From Salinisphaera hydrothermalis C41B8 (GTDB taxonomy: Bacteria; Pseudomonadota; Gammaproteobacteria; Nevskiales; Salinisphaeraceae): DNA of 64,000 bases. This document shows, piece by piece, positions 44,982 to 53,418 of this stretch. A program made the position numbers and the translations under genes. The notes under the pieces were generated by a model. It made no database searches. It was given only the letters and a program-made list of their open reading frames with translations, and was not told the DNA's origin. How positions within the stretch are numbered: position 1 is the first letter of the stretch; each line of letters begins with the position of its first letter. The DNA lies in NCBI RefSeq assembly GCF_000732535.1, contig NZ_APNK01000007.1, forward strand, positions 90,241 through 154,240, written 5' to 3'.

Positions 44982-45698
44982 GTGACTGACTCCGCCAAAA
45001 AACGCACCGCCTCGACCCGCGGCCGCAAACGCGGCTACCGCGGCCTGTCTGCCGAAGAATTGCGTCGCCAGCGCCATCAGCGCTTGATCGCGGCCGGCAC
45101 GGCGCTGTTCGGCGAACGCGGCTACGCGGCCACGCCGATCGAGGCCGTGTGCAGCCAGGCCAAGGTTTCGACGCGGCATTTCTATGAACAATTCGGCGGG
45201 CGCGAATCGATCCTGCACGCTGTTTACGACGCGCTGGTCGAGGAAATGGAAAACATCATCCGGGCCTCGCTGACGTCCGGTCGCGACACGCTGACCCAGC
45301 GCGTGGCCGATACCATCGAATCCGCGATTCACTATCTGCTGGTGGACCCGCGCCGCGGGCGCATCATCTGCATCGAGGCGGTCGGCGTGTCCGAGGCGAT
45401 GGAGAAAAAGCGGCGCGGCACGACGCATGCGCTGGCCGACATCATCCAGCGCTATGCCGAATTCATGGCCGAATCCGGCATGCTGCCGGAGCGCAACTAT
45501 CGCCTGCCGGCAGTGGCGCTGGTCGGCATGTTCAACGAGCTGGTCGCCGAATGGCTGACCGAGGACACGGGCCTGAGCGCGGCCGAAATGGCACGCGAGG
45601 CCAAAATCATGTTCCGCGCGATGATCTTCGGCGCCCAGCACTACGAAGCCACCGACCGCCCCGACGACGAGCCGGCGGCCGACGACTCCGTCGCCTGA
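44982..45698 (+). CDS. TetR-family transcriptional regulator
   Basis: The 238-residue protein starts at GTG. The TetR helix-turn-helix is at about residues 32-78: HQRLIAAGTALFGERGYAATPIEAVCSQAKVSTRHFYEQFGGRE. The C-terminal ligand domain is helical. It diverges from fadE across 135 bases, which hold AT-rich stretches around 44900-44950 but no clear palindrome, so control of fadE is inferred. The gene is followed after 6 bases by repeat element copy B. Confidence 0.88.
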   Translation: MTDSAKKRTASTRGRKRGYRGLSAEELRRQRHQRLIAAGTALFGERGYAATPIEAVCSQAKVSTRHFYEQFGGRESILHAVYDALVEEMENIIRASLTSGRDTLTQRVADTIESAIHYLLVDPRRGRIICIEAVGVSEAMEKKRRGTTHALADIIQRYAEFMAESGMLPERNYRLPAVALVGMFNELVAEWLTEDTGLSAAEMAREAKIMFRAMIFGAQHYEATDRPDDEPAADDSVA

Positions 45699-45704
45699 CG
45701 GCCG

Positions 45705-45940
45705 TAGGGCGTTTTGAGGTTTCGTGGGAGTCCGCGCCAAGCGCTGTTTTGCGGCAAGACGAGGCGTAGCGAACGTGGCGTAGTTGTTTGCCGCAAAACA
45801 GCGCTTGTCCCGAAGGGTTGGGCCGCCCGGCGGCGTTACGAGTCTGGGTCGTGACTCGCCACGACGCGGCGACTCGCGCCTTGCCGGGCACGATTTGCGG
45901 ACGCCAACGCGGCGCTCGCACGAAACCTCAAAACGCCCTA
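45705..45940 (+). repeat. CTAGGG terminal-inverted-repeat element, copy B (236 bp)
   Basis: It lies between the convergent TetR and acyl-CoA-synthetase genes, 6 and 2 bases from their stop codons. A perfect 22-bp terminal inverted repeat (45705-45726 against 45919-45940) reads TAGGGCGTTTTGAGGTTTCG; both ends share the T that replaces the G of other copies. The AT-rich centre of the other copies is missing. Instead 45738-45757 and 45788-45807 form a perfect 20-bp inverted repeat around a 30-base loop. The right half matches copy C. Confidence 0.85.
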
Positions 45941-45942
45941 GC

Positions 45943-47766
45943 TCAAAGCGATAGCTCGCCGGCGTCGAGCCGATCGCGGGTGGCCTCGTCCAGCGGGCGA
46001 TAAGTATCGCCCTCGGCGTCCCGCATGTAGACGGCATCGCCGGATTTCGGCGCATAGCCGTCTTTCTTCAGATCGACTTTGCGATATTTCATGGTGCCGG
46101 TGACTTCGGCTTCCGGCTTGATCCGCGCGAACAGCGGGACTGCGTAGCCCGGCAGCTCAGCCTTGAGGTGCGTGGCCAGGCCGGACCAATCGAAACGCTC
46201 GGGGTCACCCTTCGGCGTGATCGCGACCATGCCGGCCCGGCCGTCCGCGCCCGGCACCTCGACCCCGTAGACCACGGACTCAGCGACATCGTCGAAGCCG
46301 TTGACGGCGTTCTCGACCTGGGTCGTCGCCACGTTCTCGCCCTTCCAGCGGAAGGTATCGCCCAGGCGGTCGACAAAGGCGATATGACGCATGCCCTGGC
46401 GCCGGACCAGATCGCCGGTATCAAAATAACAGTCACCCTTTTTGAACACGCCGCGATGCAGCTTCTTCTCCCCCGCGGCGTCGTCGGTATAGCCCTCGAA
46501 CGGCGCGAAATCGGTGACCTTGTTCAGCAACAGCCCCACCTCGCCGCGGCCGACCTCGCGCATATGCCCGTTCTCATCGAGCACAGGCTGCTCGGTGTCC
46601 GGATCGTAGGCCACGACCGCGAACGGCAACGGACAGAAGCCGGCCGTGCGGTCCATGTTGAAGCCGTTGACGAAGATCAGGTTGCCTTCACTGGCGCCAT
46701 AGAATTCGCAGATCCGGTCGATGCCGAAGCGGGCCTTGAAGTCATCCCAGATATCCGGCCGCAGGCCGTTGCCGATCACCGCGCGCACCGGATGATCGCG
46801 ATCGCCCTGCTCGTCGGCCGCGGCCAGCAGATAACGACACAGCTCGCCGATATACGAAAACACCGTGGCGCGGTTCGCGCGGATATCGTCCCAGAAACGC
46901 GAGACGGAAAACTTGCGGGCGAGGCAGAACGTAGCCCCGGCACACAACACCGACGCCCACGACACGGTCAGCGCGTTGTTGTGATAGAGCGGCAGTGCGC
47001 AATAAAAACGATCGGCGGCGGTGAGCCGCAGTCCGAGCAAGCCCAGCCCAGCCCCGCCGCGCAGCCAGCGCCGATGGCTCATGCGCGAGGCCTTGGGCAG
47101 GCCGGTGGTGCCGGAGGTGAAGATATAGAAACAGGTCGCTGTGCTCGAGACCTGGTTCGAACTGGTCAGGTTGTCGTCGGACTCGTCGGCCGCCGCGGCG
47201 GCAAGATCCGTCGCGCCCTCGATAGCCGCGCGGTTCTCGCCGTCCGGCAGCTGCCAGATCATGGTGAGATCGCTCAGCCGCTCGTCGGTGCGCACTTCGG
47301 CGAACGCGTCGGCCAGTTCCGAGCCCACCACGATGGCCCGCGGCTCAACGGTCGCCAGGCTGTGGGCGAGCACGTCGCCGCGTTGCTTGGTGTTGCACAT
47401 GGCCGCGGCGGCACCGAGCTTGGCGAGGCCCGCCACCAGCATGAGCGTCTCCGGGCGGTTGTCGAGCAGCAGCGCCACCACATCGCCCGCGCCGATGCCG
47501 GCCGCGGCGAGCACGCGCGCGTAACGGTTGGCGGCCGCATTGAATTCGGCATAGCACCACTCGCGCCCTTCGAACGCCAGCGCCGGATGTTTCGGACGAC
47601 GCGCCGCGTGCTCTTCGATCAGGGTGGCGATCGTCAACCGATCGCGGAATCGCGAGCGCAGGAGCATGCCGACGCCGCGGCCTACCGCGCCCAGGTTCTC
47701 GAACTGATCTCGCGTGGGTTTCAGGACGTCCCAGGCAGTGACGACCGAGCGTTGATTATCGCTCAT
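45943..47766 (-). CDS. Long-chain acyl-CoA synthetase, FATP/FadD6 type
   Basis: The 607-residue protein is an AMP-forming ligase with FYIFTSGTTGLPKASRMSH (P-loop-like motif), YCALPLYHNNALTVSW, EFYGASEGN and FDTGDLVRRQGMRHIAFVDRLGDTFRWKGENVATTQVE. The overall pattern is that of fatty acid transport protein/very-long-chain acyl-CoA synthetases rather than enteric FadD. It would activate imported fatty acids for the fadE-fabG4 cluster next door. The stop is only 2 bases from repeat copy B. Confidence 0.9.
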   Translation of the reverse strand: MSDNQRSVVTAWDVLKPTRDQFENLGAVGRGVGMLLRSRFRDRLTIATLIEEHAARRPKHPALAFEGREWCYAEFNAAANRYARVLAAAGIGAGDVVALLLDNRPETLMLVAGLAKLGAAAAMCNTKQRGDVLAHSLATVEPRAIVVGSELADAFAEVRTDERLSDLTMIWQLPDGENRAAIEGATDLAAAAADESDDNLTSSNQVSSTATCFYIFTSGTTGLPKASRMSHRRWLRGGAGLGLLGLRLTAADRFYCALPLYHNNALTVSWASVLCAGATFCLARKFSVSRFWDDIRANRATVFSYIGELCRYLLAAADEQGDRDHPVRAVIGNGLRPDIWDDFKARFGIDRICEFYGASEGNLIFVNGFNMDRTAGFCPLPFAVVAYDPDTEQPVLDENGHMREVGRGEVGLLLNKVTDFAPFEGYTDDAAGEKKLHRGVFKKGDCYFDTGDLVRRQGMRHIAFVDRLGDTFRWKGENVATTQVENAVNGFDDVAESVVYGVEVPGADGRAGMVAITPKGDPERFDWSGLATHLKAELPGYAVPLFARIKPEAEVTGTMKYRKVDLKKDGYAPKSGDAVYMRDAEGDTYRPLDEATRDRLDAGELSL

Positions 47767-47807
47767 CCGGCGCTTCCTCCTACTCGATAACAGATCACGG
47801 CCGTCCG

Positions 47808-47835
47808 GCCGAAAATTATTATTTTCAATTTCGGC
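47808..47835. promoter_or_regulatory. AT-rich inverted repeat upstream of the acyl-CoA synthetase gene
   Basis: GCCGAAAATT, then nine AT-rich bases, then AATTTCGGC form an imperfect palindrome about 42 bases before the synthetase start codon. The surrounding spacer of 227 bases holds no gene. It could be an operator or part of a promoter; the regulator is unknown, and I found no convincing second copy near fadE. Confidence 0.35.
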
Positions 47836-47993
47836 GCTCAGTGTGGCCGCGATCGTGACCGTCGTCCAGACGCATTCTGGAGCAGATCAGCCTGCAATAC
47901 ACCGTCGAGTGTCCTCTACGCGCGCCACCCGGCGACGGTGCGGTGCATGGATTGGCTGAACAGGAATGCGCGATCCACGCTCGCGAGTTGCCC

Positions 47994-48716
47994 CTATCGC
48001 CCCTGCTGCACCAGCGCCTCGGCGGCCGGCCGGCAATCGCGCCAGAGCGCGCGCCCGTAGTCGCTAAGCGTGACCGAGGCGCGCAGCGTGCGCGGATACA
48101 GCCGCAGGGTGTCGCGCACGTACTGGCGCATCTCGCGCAGCTGAGTATCGGCCATCAACAGTTCGTATTCCGGCTCGAGCGCGTCATCCTCGGGCCCAGC
48201 CTGCAACAGGCCGAGAGCGAGTAGATGGGTCATGTAGTGCGGCACATATTCGCGCAACAGCACTCCGGCCTCGCGGCCGAGCGAGCTGGCATTGGACAGT
48301 ACGGTCGTGCTGATCGGCCCGGCCGGCAGACGACTGGCGCCCAGATGGCACAACGGCGCGATCTGCCGCTCGGCCAGCACATCCAGCATCGAGACCTGAT
48401 CGGGCACCAGCTGCGACAACGTCTGGCGATAGAGTGCATCGAGGGCGGCATCCGGATCGATACCGCGCGAGCGCCGTACCAGTCCGGCCAACATTTCGGC
48501 GGGGGTGGCCGGGCGTTCGGACTCCGCGGGCTGCGGTCGCGGTTCGTCGAGCGCATCCAGTCGCTGCTTGAGCTCGATCAACGCCCAGGTTTCGGCGTCG
48601 GACATGCGCCGGACGGCCGAGCCGGCCACCGGCCAGTCCTCGGCATCGCGTATGACGTCCATCAGGCGATCGAGCGCCCGGGGTCCCCGTCTTTTCGGCA
48701 TGCGACTGGCGGCCAT
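47994..48716 (-). CDS. DUF4393/Abi-alpha-like protein
   Basis: The 240-residue product has the layout of the DUF4393 (Abi-alpha) family: a helical N-terminal half, then LYRQTLSQLVPDQVSMLDVLAERQ, then GREAGVLLREYVPHYMTHLLALGLLQAGPED and a closing SVTLSDYGRALWRDC. The family name comes from an abortive-infection protein, but most members have no known role and this one has no defence-gene neighbours. The assignment is from pattern recall and not certain. Confidence 0.6.
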   Translation of the reverse strand: MAASRMPKRRGPRALDRLMDVIRDAEDWPVAGSAVRRMSDAETWALIELKQRLDALDEPRPQPAESERPATPAEMLAGLVRRSRGIDPDAALDALYRQTLSQLVPDQVSMLDVLAERQIAPLCHLGASRLPAGPISTTVLSNASSLGREAGVLLREYVPHYMTHLLALGLLQAGPEDDALEPEYELLMADTQLREMRQYVRDTLRLYPRTLRASVTLSDYGRALWRDCRPAAEALVQQGR

Positions 48717-48807
48717 GGCGATTCACACCGGTTGCGCGGGCCGCGTTCGGCCCTGGCTATGCCGCTTAGAGTCGACGCCACGGCGCCGGCTTGCAAGCAG
48801 ACCGGCT

Positions 48808-50067
48808 TCACCACAAGGCGCCAAAGTGCTGTTCGAACACGCTGGAGAAGACGAACACCAACTGGATCCAGCCGGCCGCAAAGCCGAGTGCGGCGCCCAC
48901 GGCGATCAGAATCCATTCGTCTTCCTCGAACGCCGGCCGCAGCATCGACTCGAACTGCGCGGGGGTGAGCGACTGCAGCCGCTCGATCAACGTCTCGCGT
49001 ACTGCCATGCGCTGCTTGGCGTACCCGGTTAGACGTTCCAGCAGCGCCGGCATACGCGCGACGACTTCCTGCTCGGCATCGCGGCGCAGGCGCTGATATT
49101 CGTGCTCGCCCAGCGTCCAGTTCATCAACGGGCGGGCAACACGCAGGGTGTCGTCGACGGTCGCGCCCACCTCGCGCCGGACCATCGCCATGAGCTTGTC
49201 GGCATAAGGGCCGTGGGTGATCTCATCGAGGATATGTTCGGGCGTGATGACATGATCGGCCACCAGCGCGCCATAGTCGGCCGCTACTTCGTTCTGCCGT
49301 CGGAAGAACAGGCCCTGCAGGCGCCAGCGGCCGATCTGGATGCCGTTTTTCGGATTGAAGATCATCTTCAACGCCAGCCAGTTGGTCGCCCAGCCGACGA
49401 TCAGCCCGAACAGCGGCAGCAGCCACCACGGCTGAAAGAACACCCATAACGCCATCTGGACGAGACCGAAAGCGAACCCGAAATAAGCGCCGGAACGACC
49501 AATGAAGATGAACTCGTCGCGGCCGGTTTCCTTGAACACCCGGTTGAGCAGCGTTTTCTCCCGCACCAGCAGGCGCGTGATCATGCTCTTGAGATCGAAC
49601 AGATAACGGATGTTGGCGCGTATCTCGTGCATCACCCGCGTCACCACGTGCGGCGCGGCCGCGCGCAGTCGCGCATGCACCGCACGGCGCAGCGTCTCGG
49701 GCGCGGCCGGCCAGAGCGTGGGGTAATGCCGGCGCATGACGGTCTCGATCACGTCGTCGACCATGACCATCAGCGGTCCCTCGATTTCGGTCGCGACCTC
49801 ACGCGGATCCAGCCGGCCGAACATCTCGGCCTCGGTAATCAACGATTCGGTGATGGTATCGACCGCGATACCCGTCATCTTCGACGCCTTGCGCGGCACG
49901 ATGCCCTGCCAGCCGAGCCACGGGCGGGCCACGCCCCTGAACTCGATCGGGTGAAACATCATGCGGATCGCGACGACGTTGGTGACATAGCCCACCAGCG
50001 CGCTGATCACGGGCAGCGAGAGATAGCGCCAGGTGTCGGCGCTCAGATGCAACCAGTCGGCGGTCAT
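48808..50067 (-). CDS. DUF445 family membrane protein
   Basis: The 419-residue protein shows the DUF445 pattern: YLSLPVISALVGYVTNVVAIRMMFHPIEF, then GWQGIVPRKASKMTGIAVDT, a central repeat of the same theme (LFGLIVGWATNWLALKMIFNP, LQGLFFRRQNEVAADYG) and a C-terminal membrane helix. Function is unknown; such proteins are inner-membrane. ATG 50067 is used, though the frame is open to a GTG at 50130. Confidence 0.85.
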   Translation of the reverse strand: MTADWLHLSADTWRYLSLPVISALVGYVTNVVAIRMMFHPIEFRGVARPWLGWQGIVPRKASKMTGIAVDTITESLITEAEMFGRLDPREVATEIEGPLMVMVDDVIETVMRRHYPTLWPAAPETLRRAVHARLRAAAPHVVTRVMHEIRANIRYLFDLKSMITRLLVREKTLLNRVFKETGRDEFIFIGRSGAYFGFAFGLVQMALWVFFQPWWLLPLFGLIVGWATNWLALKMIFNPKNGIQIGRWRLQGLFFRRQNEVAADYGALVADHVITPEHILDEITHGPYADKLMAMVRREVGATVDDTLRVARPLMNWTLGEHEYQRLRRDAEQEVVARMPALLERLTGYAKQRMAVRETLIERLQSLTPAQFESMLRPAFEEDEWILIAVGAALGFAAGWIQLVFVFSSVFEQHFGALW

Positions 50068-50149
50068 TCGCGGCCCACTATCGCTGTCCTCCCCCGGCAC
50101 CGGCGGAGCCAGCATAGCAGCCACCTGCACGGTGGCGAGGCGAGTCGCC

Positions 50150-50620
50150 TCAGTCGTCGTTGGCCGAATCGGCCCGCAGATCGTCGATCAGCGAGCGCGT
50201 CTGGGCACGTGCGGCATCGACGAACCGGTGCATATCGGCCAGGCGGGCCTGGGCGCCTTGATTCGCGTCGTCGATTTCATGCTGAGCGGTGGATAACGAC
50301 TCGCTCAGCACGCCCATGCGCTCGATATAGCCTTCGAGCACGCGCAGATAGTGGCGCGGGGCCAGCTGGTAGTAATCCTGACGGTCACCCGGCACGGCGG
50401 TCGCTTCGAGCACGCCCAGATCGCGCAGCATGCGGGCATTGGTGGAAATACTCGCCCGCGATACCTGAAGTTCACGCGCCAGGGCCGACAGACTGGTCGG
50501 GCCGCCGTGCACGATGAAATAGCCCAGGATACGACCGGCAATACGCGGCAGGCCGTCGCCCTGGGCGGACAGGCCCATGCGTTCGATGAAGGCCGAGATT
50601 GCGCGTTCGTCGTTAGACAT
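50150..50620 (-). CDS. GbsR/MarR-family transcriptional regulator
   Basis: The 156-residue product has a winged helix of GbsR/MarR type: GRILGYFIVHGGPTSLSALARELQVSRASISTNARMLRDLGVLEATAVPGDRQDYYQL. A long C-terminal helix likely dimerises. ATG 50620 matches the family start. It diverges from the sulfite-oxidase-like gene across about 100 bases and may regulate it. Confidence 0.85.
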   Translation of the reverse strand: MSNDERAISAFIERMGLSAQGDGLPRIAGRILGYFIVHGGPTSLSALARELQVSRASISTNARMLRDLGVLEATAVPGDRQDYYQLAPRHYLRVLEGYIERMGVLSESLSTAQHEIDDANQGAQARLADMHRFVDAARAQTRSLIDDLRADSANDD

Positions 50621-50723
50621 TCGGGCAAGATTATGGACCGCTTCACGGTGCGTCAATCGATTGACGACGCGCCCGCGGCCGGCGCCTACTCGGATGCCTG
50701 AATTCCAGGCAACGAGTCTCGTC

Positions 50724-51794
50724 ATGCCACGCTGCCCCGACCTGATCAAACCGACGCCGGACCGGCTGTTCACCACGCCCGCACACGGCGAGCGCCGCAA
50801 CGCGGAAACGCGGCTCGCCGAGTTGTCCGGCTATCTCACGCCAACCGATCGCTTCTATGTGCGTAACCACGATGCCACGCCGCACATCGAGCGCGACGAC
50901 TGGCGGCTGGAGATCACCGGCGACGGCGTCGAACGATCGATCACGCTCGACTACGCCGCGCTTTCCGAACTGCCACGCGTCTCCCGTATCCGCGCGATCG
51001 AATGCGCCGGCAACGCCCGTCGTTTCTTTGCCGAGCGCTTCGGACACGAAGCCGGCGGTGCCCAGTGGCATACCGGCGCGATCGGCGTGGCCGAATGGTC
51101 CGGCGTGCGCCTGCGCGATGTCCTGGATCTCGCCGGTGTCACCGGCCACGCAGTCGATGTGTTGCCCGAAGGCCTGGACGCCGGCCGTTTTGCCCGGCCC
51201 TTGCCGATCGCCAAGGCCATGGCCGACGACACGCTGGTCGCGCTGGCCATGAACGGCGAACCGCTGCCGCCCGATCACGGTTTTCCGGCGCGGCTGGTGG
51301 TCTCCGGCTGGCTCGGCGCCGCCAGCGTGAAATGGCTCGGGCGTATCGAGGTCGCCTGCTCTCCGCGCCATACCCACTGGAACACCGCCGACTACACCCT
51401 GGCCGGGCCGCGCTGGCCGGTCGAGCCACCGGCCGATGGCGTGCCGGTGACGGTCATGCCGGTAATGAGCGTCGTCGAACTGGACTGGCCGGCCCGGCTC
51501 GCGGCCGGGCGCCAGGTGATCCGCGGGCGGGCATTTTCCGGCGAGGCCCGCGTCGCCCGGGTTGAATACACCATCGACGACAGTCCTTGGCGGGACGCGG
51601 ACCTCGGCGAGCCGAATATCGCGGCCGCCTGGGTATGCTGGTCGTTTGCGTGGACCGCTACGCCCGGCGAGCACATGATTCGCGTACGCGCGACCGACGA
51701 GCACGGGCAGTGCCAGCCCGACGCGGTCCCCTGGAACGATCACGGCGTCTTGTTCAACGCCGTGGTGGCGCATCCCGTAATCGTTGCCCCCTGA
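50724..51794 (+). CDS. Sulfite oxidase-like molybdopterin oxidoreductase
   Basis: The 356-residue product has the SUOX fold: FYVRNHDATPHIERDDWRLEITGDGV, then RAIECAGNARRFF, whose Cys is the expected molybdenum ligand, then WSGVRLRDVLDLAGV, FPARLVVSGWLGAASVKWLGRIEV and the C-terminal dimerisation domain. There is no signal peptide or haem motif (no CxxCH), so it differs from periplasmic SorAB systems. An earlier ATG at 50694 is possible. The exact substrate is uncertain; sulfite fits the nearby sulfite-exporter-like gene. Confidence 0.85.
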   Translation: MPRCPDLIKPTPDRLFTTPAHGERRNAETRLAELSGYLTPTDRFYVRNHDATPHIERDDWRLEITGDGVERSITLDYAALSELPRVSRIRAIECAGNARRFFAERFGHEAGGAQWHTGAIGVAEWSGVRLRDVLDLAGVTGHAVDVLPEGLDAGRFARPLPIAKAMADDTLVALAMNGEPLPPDHGFPARLVVSGWLGAASVKWLGRIEVACSPRHTHWNTADYTLAGPRWPVEPPADGVPVTVMPVMSVVELDWPARLAAGRQVIRGRAFSGEARVARVEYTIDDSPWRDADLGEPNIAAAWVCWSFAWTATPGEHMIRVRATDEHGQCQPDAVPWNDHGVLFNAVVAHPVIVAP

Positions 51795-51868
51795 CTCGCC
51801 GCAGTCACCGCAGGCGGCTACACTGCCTCCGCGTTATTACGGCTTGACCACCGCGAGGACCGCCGACC

Positions 51869-52525
51869 ATGGCCGACGTTCGACCCATCGCCGCCGTCAT
51901 CTACGATTGCGACGGCACGCTCGTCGACAGCGAACTGCTCAATGCGCGCTGCATCGTGGACATGATCACCGCCGATCACGGCATTCATCTCGATGCGGTG
52001 GCCGTGGAAGCCGAGTTCCGCGGCGGCAAGTTCGCCGACATGTGCGACGCGCTGTCGGCACGCCACGACATCGATCTGGGCGAGGATTTCACCACCCGTT
52101 ATCGCGCCTATGCGAGCGGCGTGTTCGAGCGCGAGCTGGAGCCGATTCCGGGGGTGCATGCTGCGATCGAGGCGATCGGCGGCCCGCGCTGCGTGGCCTC
52201 CTCGGGCCCGCCCGGCAAGCTGGCGACCGCGCTGCGCGTGACGGGGCTGGCCGAATACTTCGGCGACCTGGTGTTCTCGGCCTACGACATCGAGGCCTGG
52301 AAGCCCGAGCCCGACCTGTTCCTGCATGCCGCACATGCCATGGGGATCGACCCGGCCGACTGCGCCGTGATCGAGGACAGCGACCCGGGCGTAGAGGCAG
52401 CTCGCCGGGCCGGCATGCGCGTCTTCGGCTACGACCACCGCCGCACGATCGGCGATCATCCGGACGCCGACCTGGTGCGCTTCACCGACTTTGCCGAACT
52501 GCCGCGGCTGCTGGGTCGCAGCTGA
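51869..52525 (+). CDS. HAD-superfamily phosphatase (YieH/phosphoglycolate phosphatase type)
   Basis: The 218-residue protein has all HAD motifs: DCDGTLVDSE with the nucleophile Asp, CVASSGPPGK, a Lys in WKPEPDLFLHAA and IEDSDPGVEAARRAGM. Similarity in pattern is greatest to the enteric YieH sugar phosphatase group (FSGYDIxxWKP-like FSAYDIEAWKP). The substrate is probably a small sugar phosphate. It stands between the oxidoreductase and DUF190 genes. Confidence 0.85.
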   Translation: MADVRPIAAVIYDCDGTLVDSELLNARCIVDMITADHGIHLDAVAVEAEFRGGKFADMCDALSARHDIDLGEDFTTRYRAYASGVFERELEPIPGVHAAIEAIGGPRCVASSGPPGKLATALRVTGLAEYFGDLVFSAYDIEAWKPEPDLFLHAAHAMGIDPADCAVIEDSDPGVEAARRAGMRVFGYDHRRTIGDHPDADLVRFTDFAELPRLLGRS

Positions 52526-52537
52526 GCAGCCGCCCTG

Positions 52538-52855
52538 CTAGTTCGCCCCGAACTGCCAGTAATCGATCTGGCGGCGTAGACAGAACACCGGCAACTCGGC
52601 TTCCTCGACCGCGCGGATGAGCTTGTCGCATTCGCCGCCGTCGAGCACGAACATCAGCTCCTGTGGCTCATCCGTGGCTTCGAAGAAATGGGCCGAATGC
52701 GTGTGGCCGTTCGCACCGATGCCTTCGATATCGTCGCGCCGGGTCATGCGCGTGATGCCCTGGGCTTTAGCCAGCTTCGCGACGGTATCGAGTACCGGCT
52801 TGCCGTCGTGCCGGCGCGAACGCGACGCGATGAAGATCAGTTCGAACCCCTTCAT
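52538..52855 (-). CDS. DUF190 PII-like protein
   Basis: The 105-residue product matches DUF190: [66 protein letters not shown]. The fold resembles PII signalling proteins. DUF190 genes are commonly next to crcB and are presumed to modulate the fluoride channel. Here its start overlaps the crcB stop by 4 bases. Confidence 0.88.
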   Translation of the reverse strand: MKGFELIFIASRSRRHDGKPVLDTVAKLAKAQGITRMTRRDDIEGIGANGHTHSAHFFEATDEPQELMFVLDGGECDKLIRAVEEAELPVFCLRRQIDYWQFGAN

Positions 52856-53373
52856 GACGTGGCTCCCGTGAGATGCCGCAGACCCGCAAAGGTGGCCATG
52901 CCCAGGCCGGTCATGATCAGACAGCCGACGACGTGGACCACGATCCCGGCGAATGCCCAGAGCAGCCGGCCGTCCTGGATCTGCGTGAATATTTCGGCAG
53001 AAAACGTGGAAAACGTGGTCAGCGCGCCCAGAAAACCGGTCACGATCATCAGCCGCCAGAACGATGACAGTTCGGGCAACGCGGAGAAAGTCGCGATTGC
53101 AATGCCGATCAGAAAGGCACCGAGCAGATTGGCTACCAGCGTCCCCGGCGGCAGGGTCGGCAGGTAGCTGTTCAGCCCCAGCCCGATCACCCAGCGTAGG
53201 TTCGCGCCGATCGCCGCACCCAGCGCGATGGCAGCAATCGAATAGATCACAGGCATGGTCTTGTCCTCGGCATATTCGGCGCCGTCCTCCGACTCGGTGG
53301 TCTGGCCCTCGGCATGCGCCTGTTCCGGATCGTAGGTCGTCGTGCCGAACGGTTCGTACGTTGGTTCAGTCAC
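52852..53373 (-). CDS. crcB: Fluoride channel CrcB/FluC
   Basis: CrcB exports fluoride as a dual-topology dimer. The 173-residue reading has four membrane helices, [19 protein letters not shown] and the ion-pathway motif [16 protein letters not shown] 53373 has GGAGG 9 bases upstream and adds an acidic leader of 39 residues; ATG 53256 (core start [17 protein letters not shown]) gives a length nearer the family's and also has GAGGA upstream, so the start is open. No fluoride riboswitch pattern is seen upstream. Confidence 0.9.
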   Translation of the reverse strand: MTEPTYEPFGTTTYDPEQAHAEGQTTESEDGAEYAEDKTMPVIYSIAAIALGAAIGANLRWVIGLGLNSYLPTLPPGTLVANLLGAFLIGIAIATFSALPELSSFWRLMIVTGFLGALTTFSTFSAEIFTQIQDGRLLWAFAGIVVHVVGCLIMTGLGMATFAGLRHLTGATS

Positions 53374-53418
53374 GCGGGCGAGCCTCCACGAAAACTCAGG
53401 CGCTTATTCTGACCCGCG

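Noticed and set aside
47994..50067. The Abi-alpha-like gene beside DUF445 as a phage-defence island.
   Set aside because: No restriction, toxin, nuclease or mobile-element genes adjoin it, base composition looks like the neighbours, and most DUF4393 proteins have no shown defence role.
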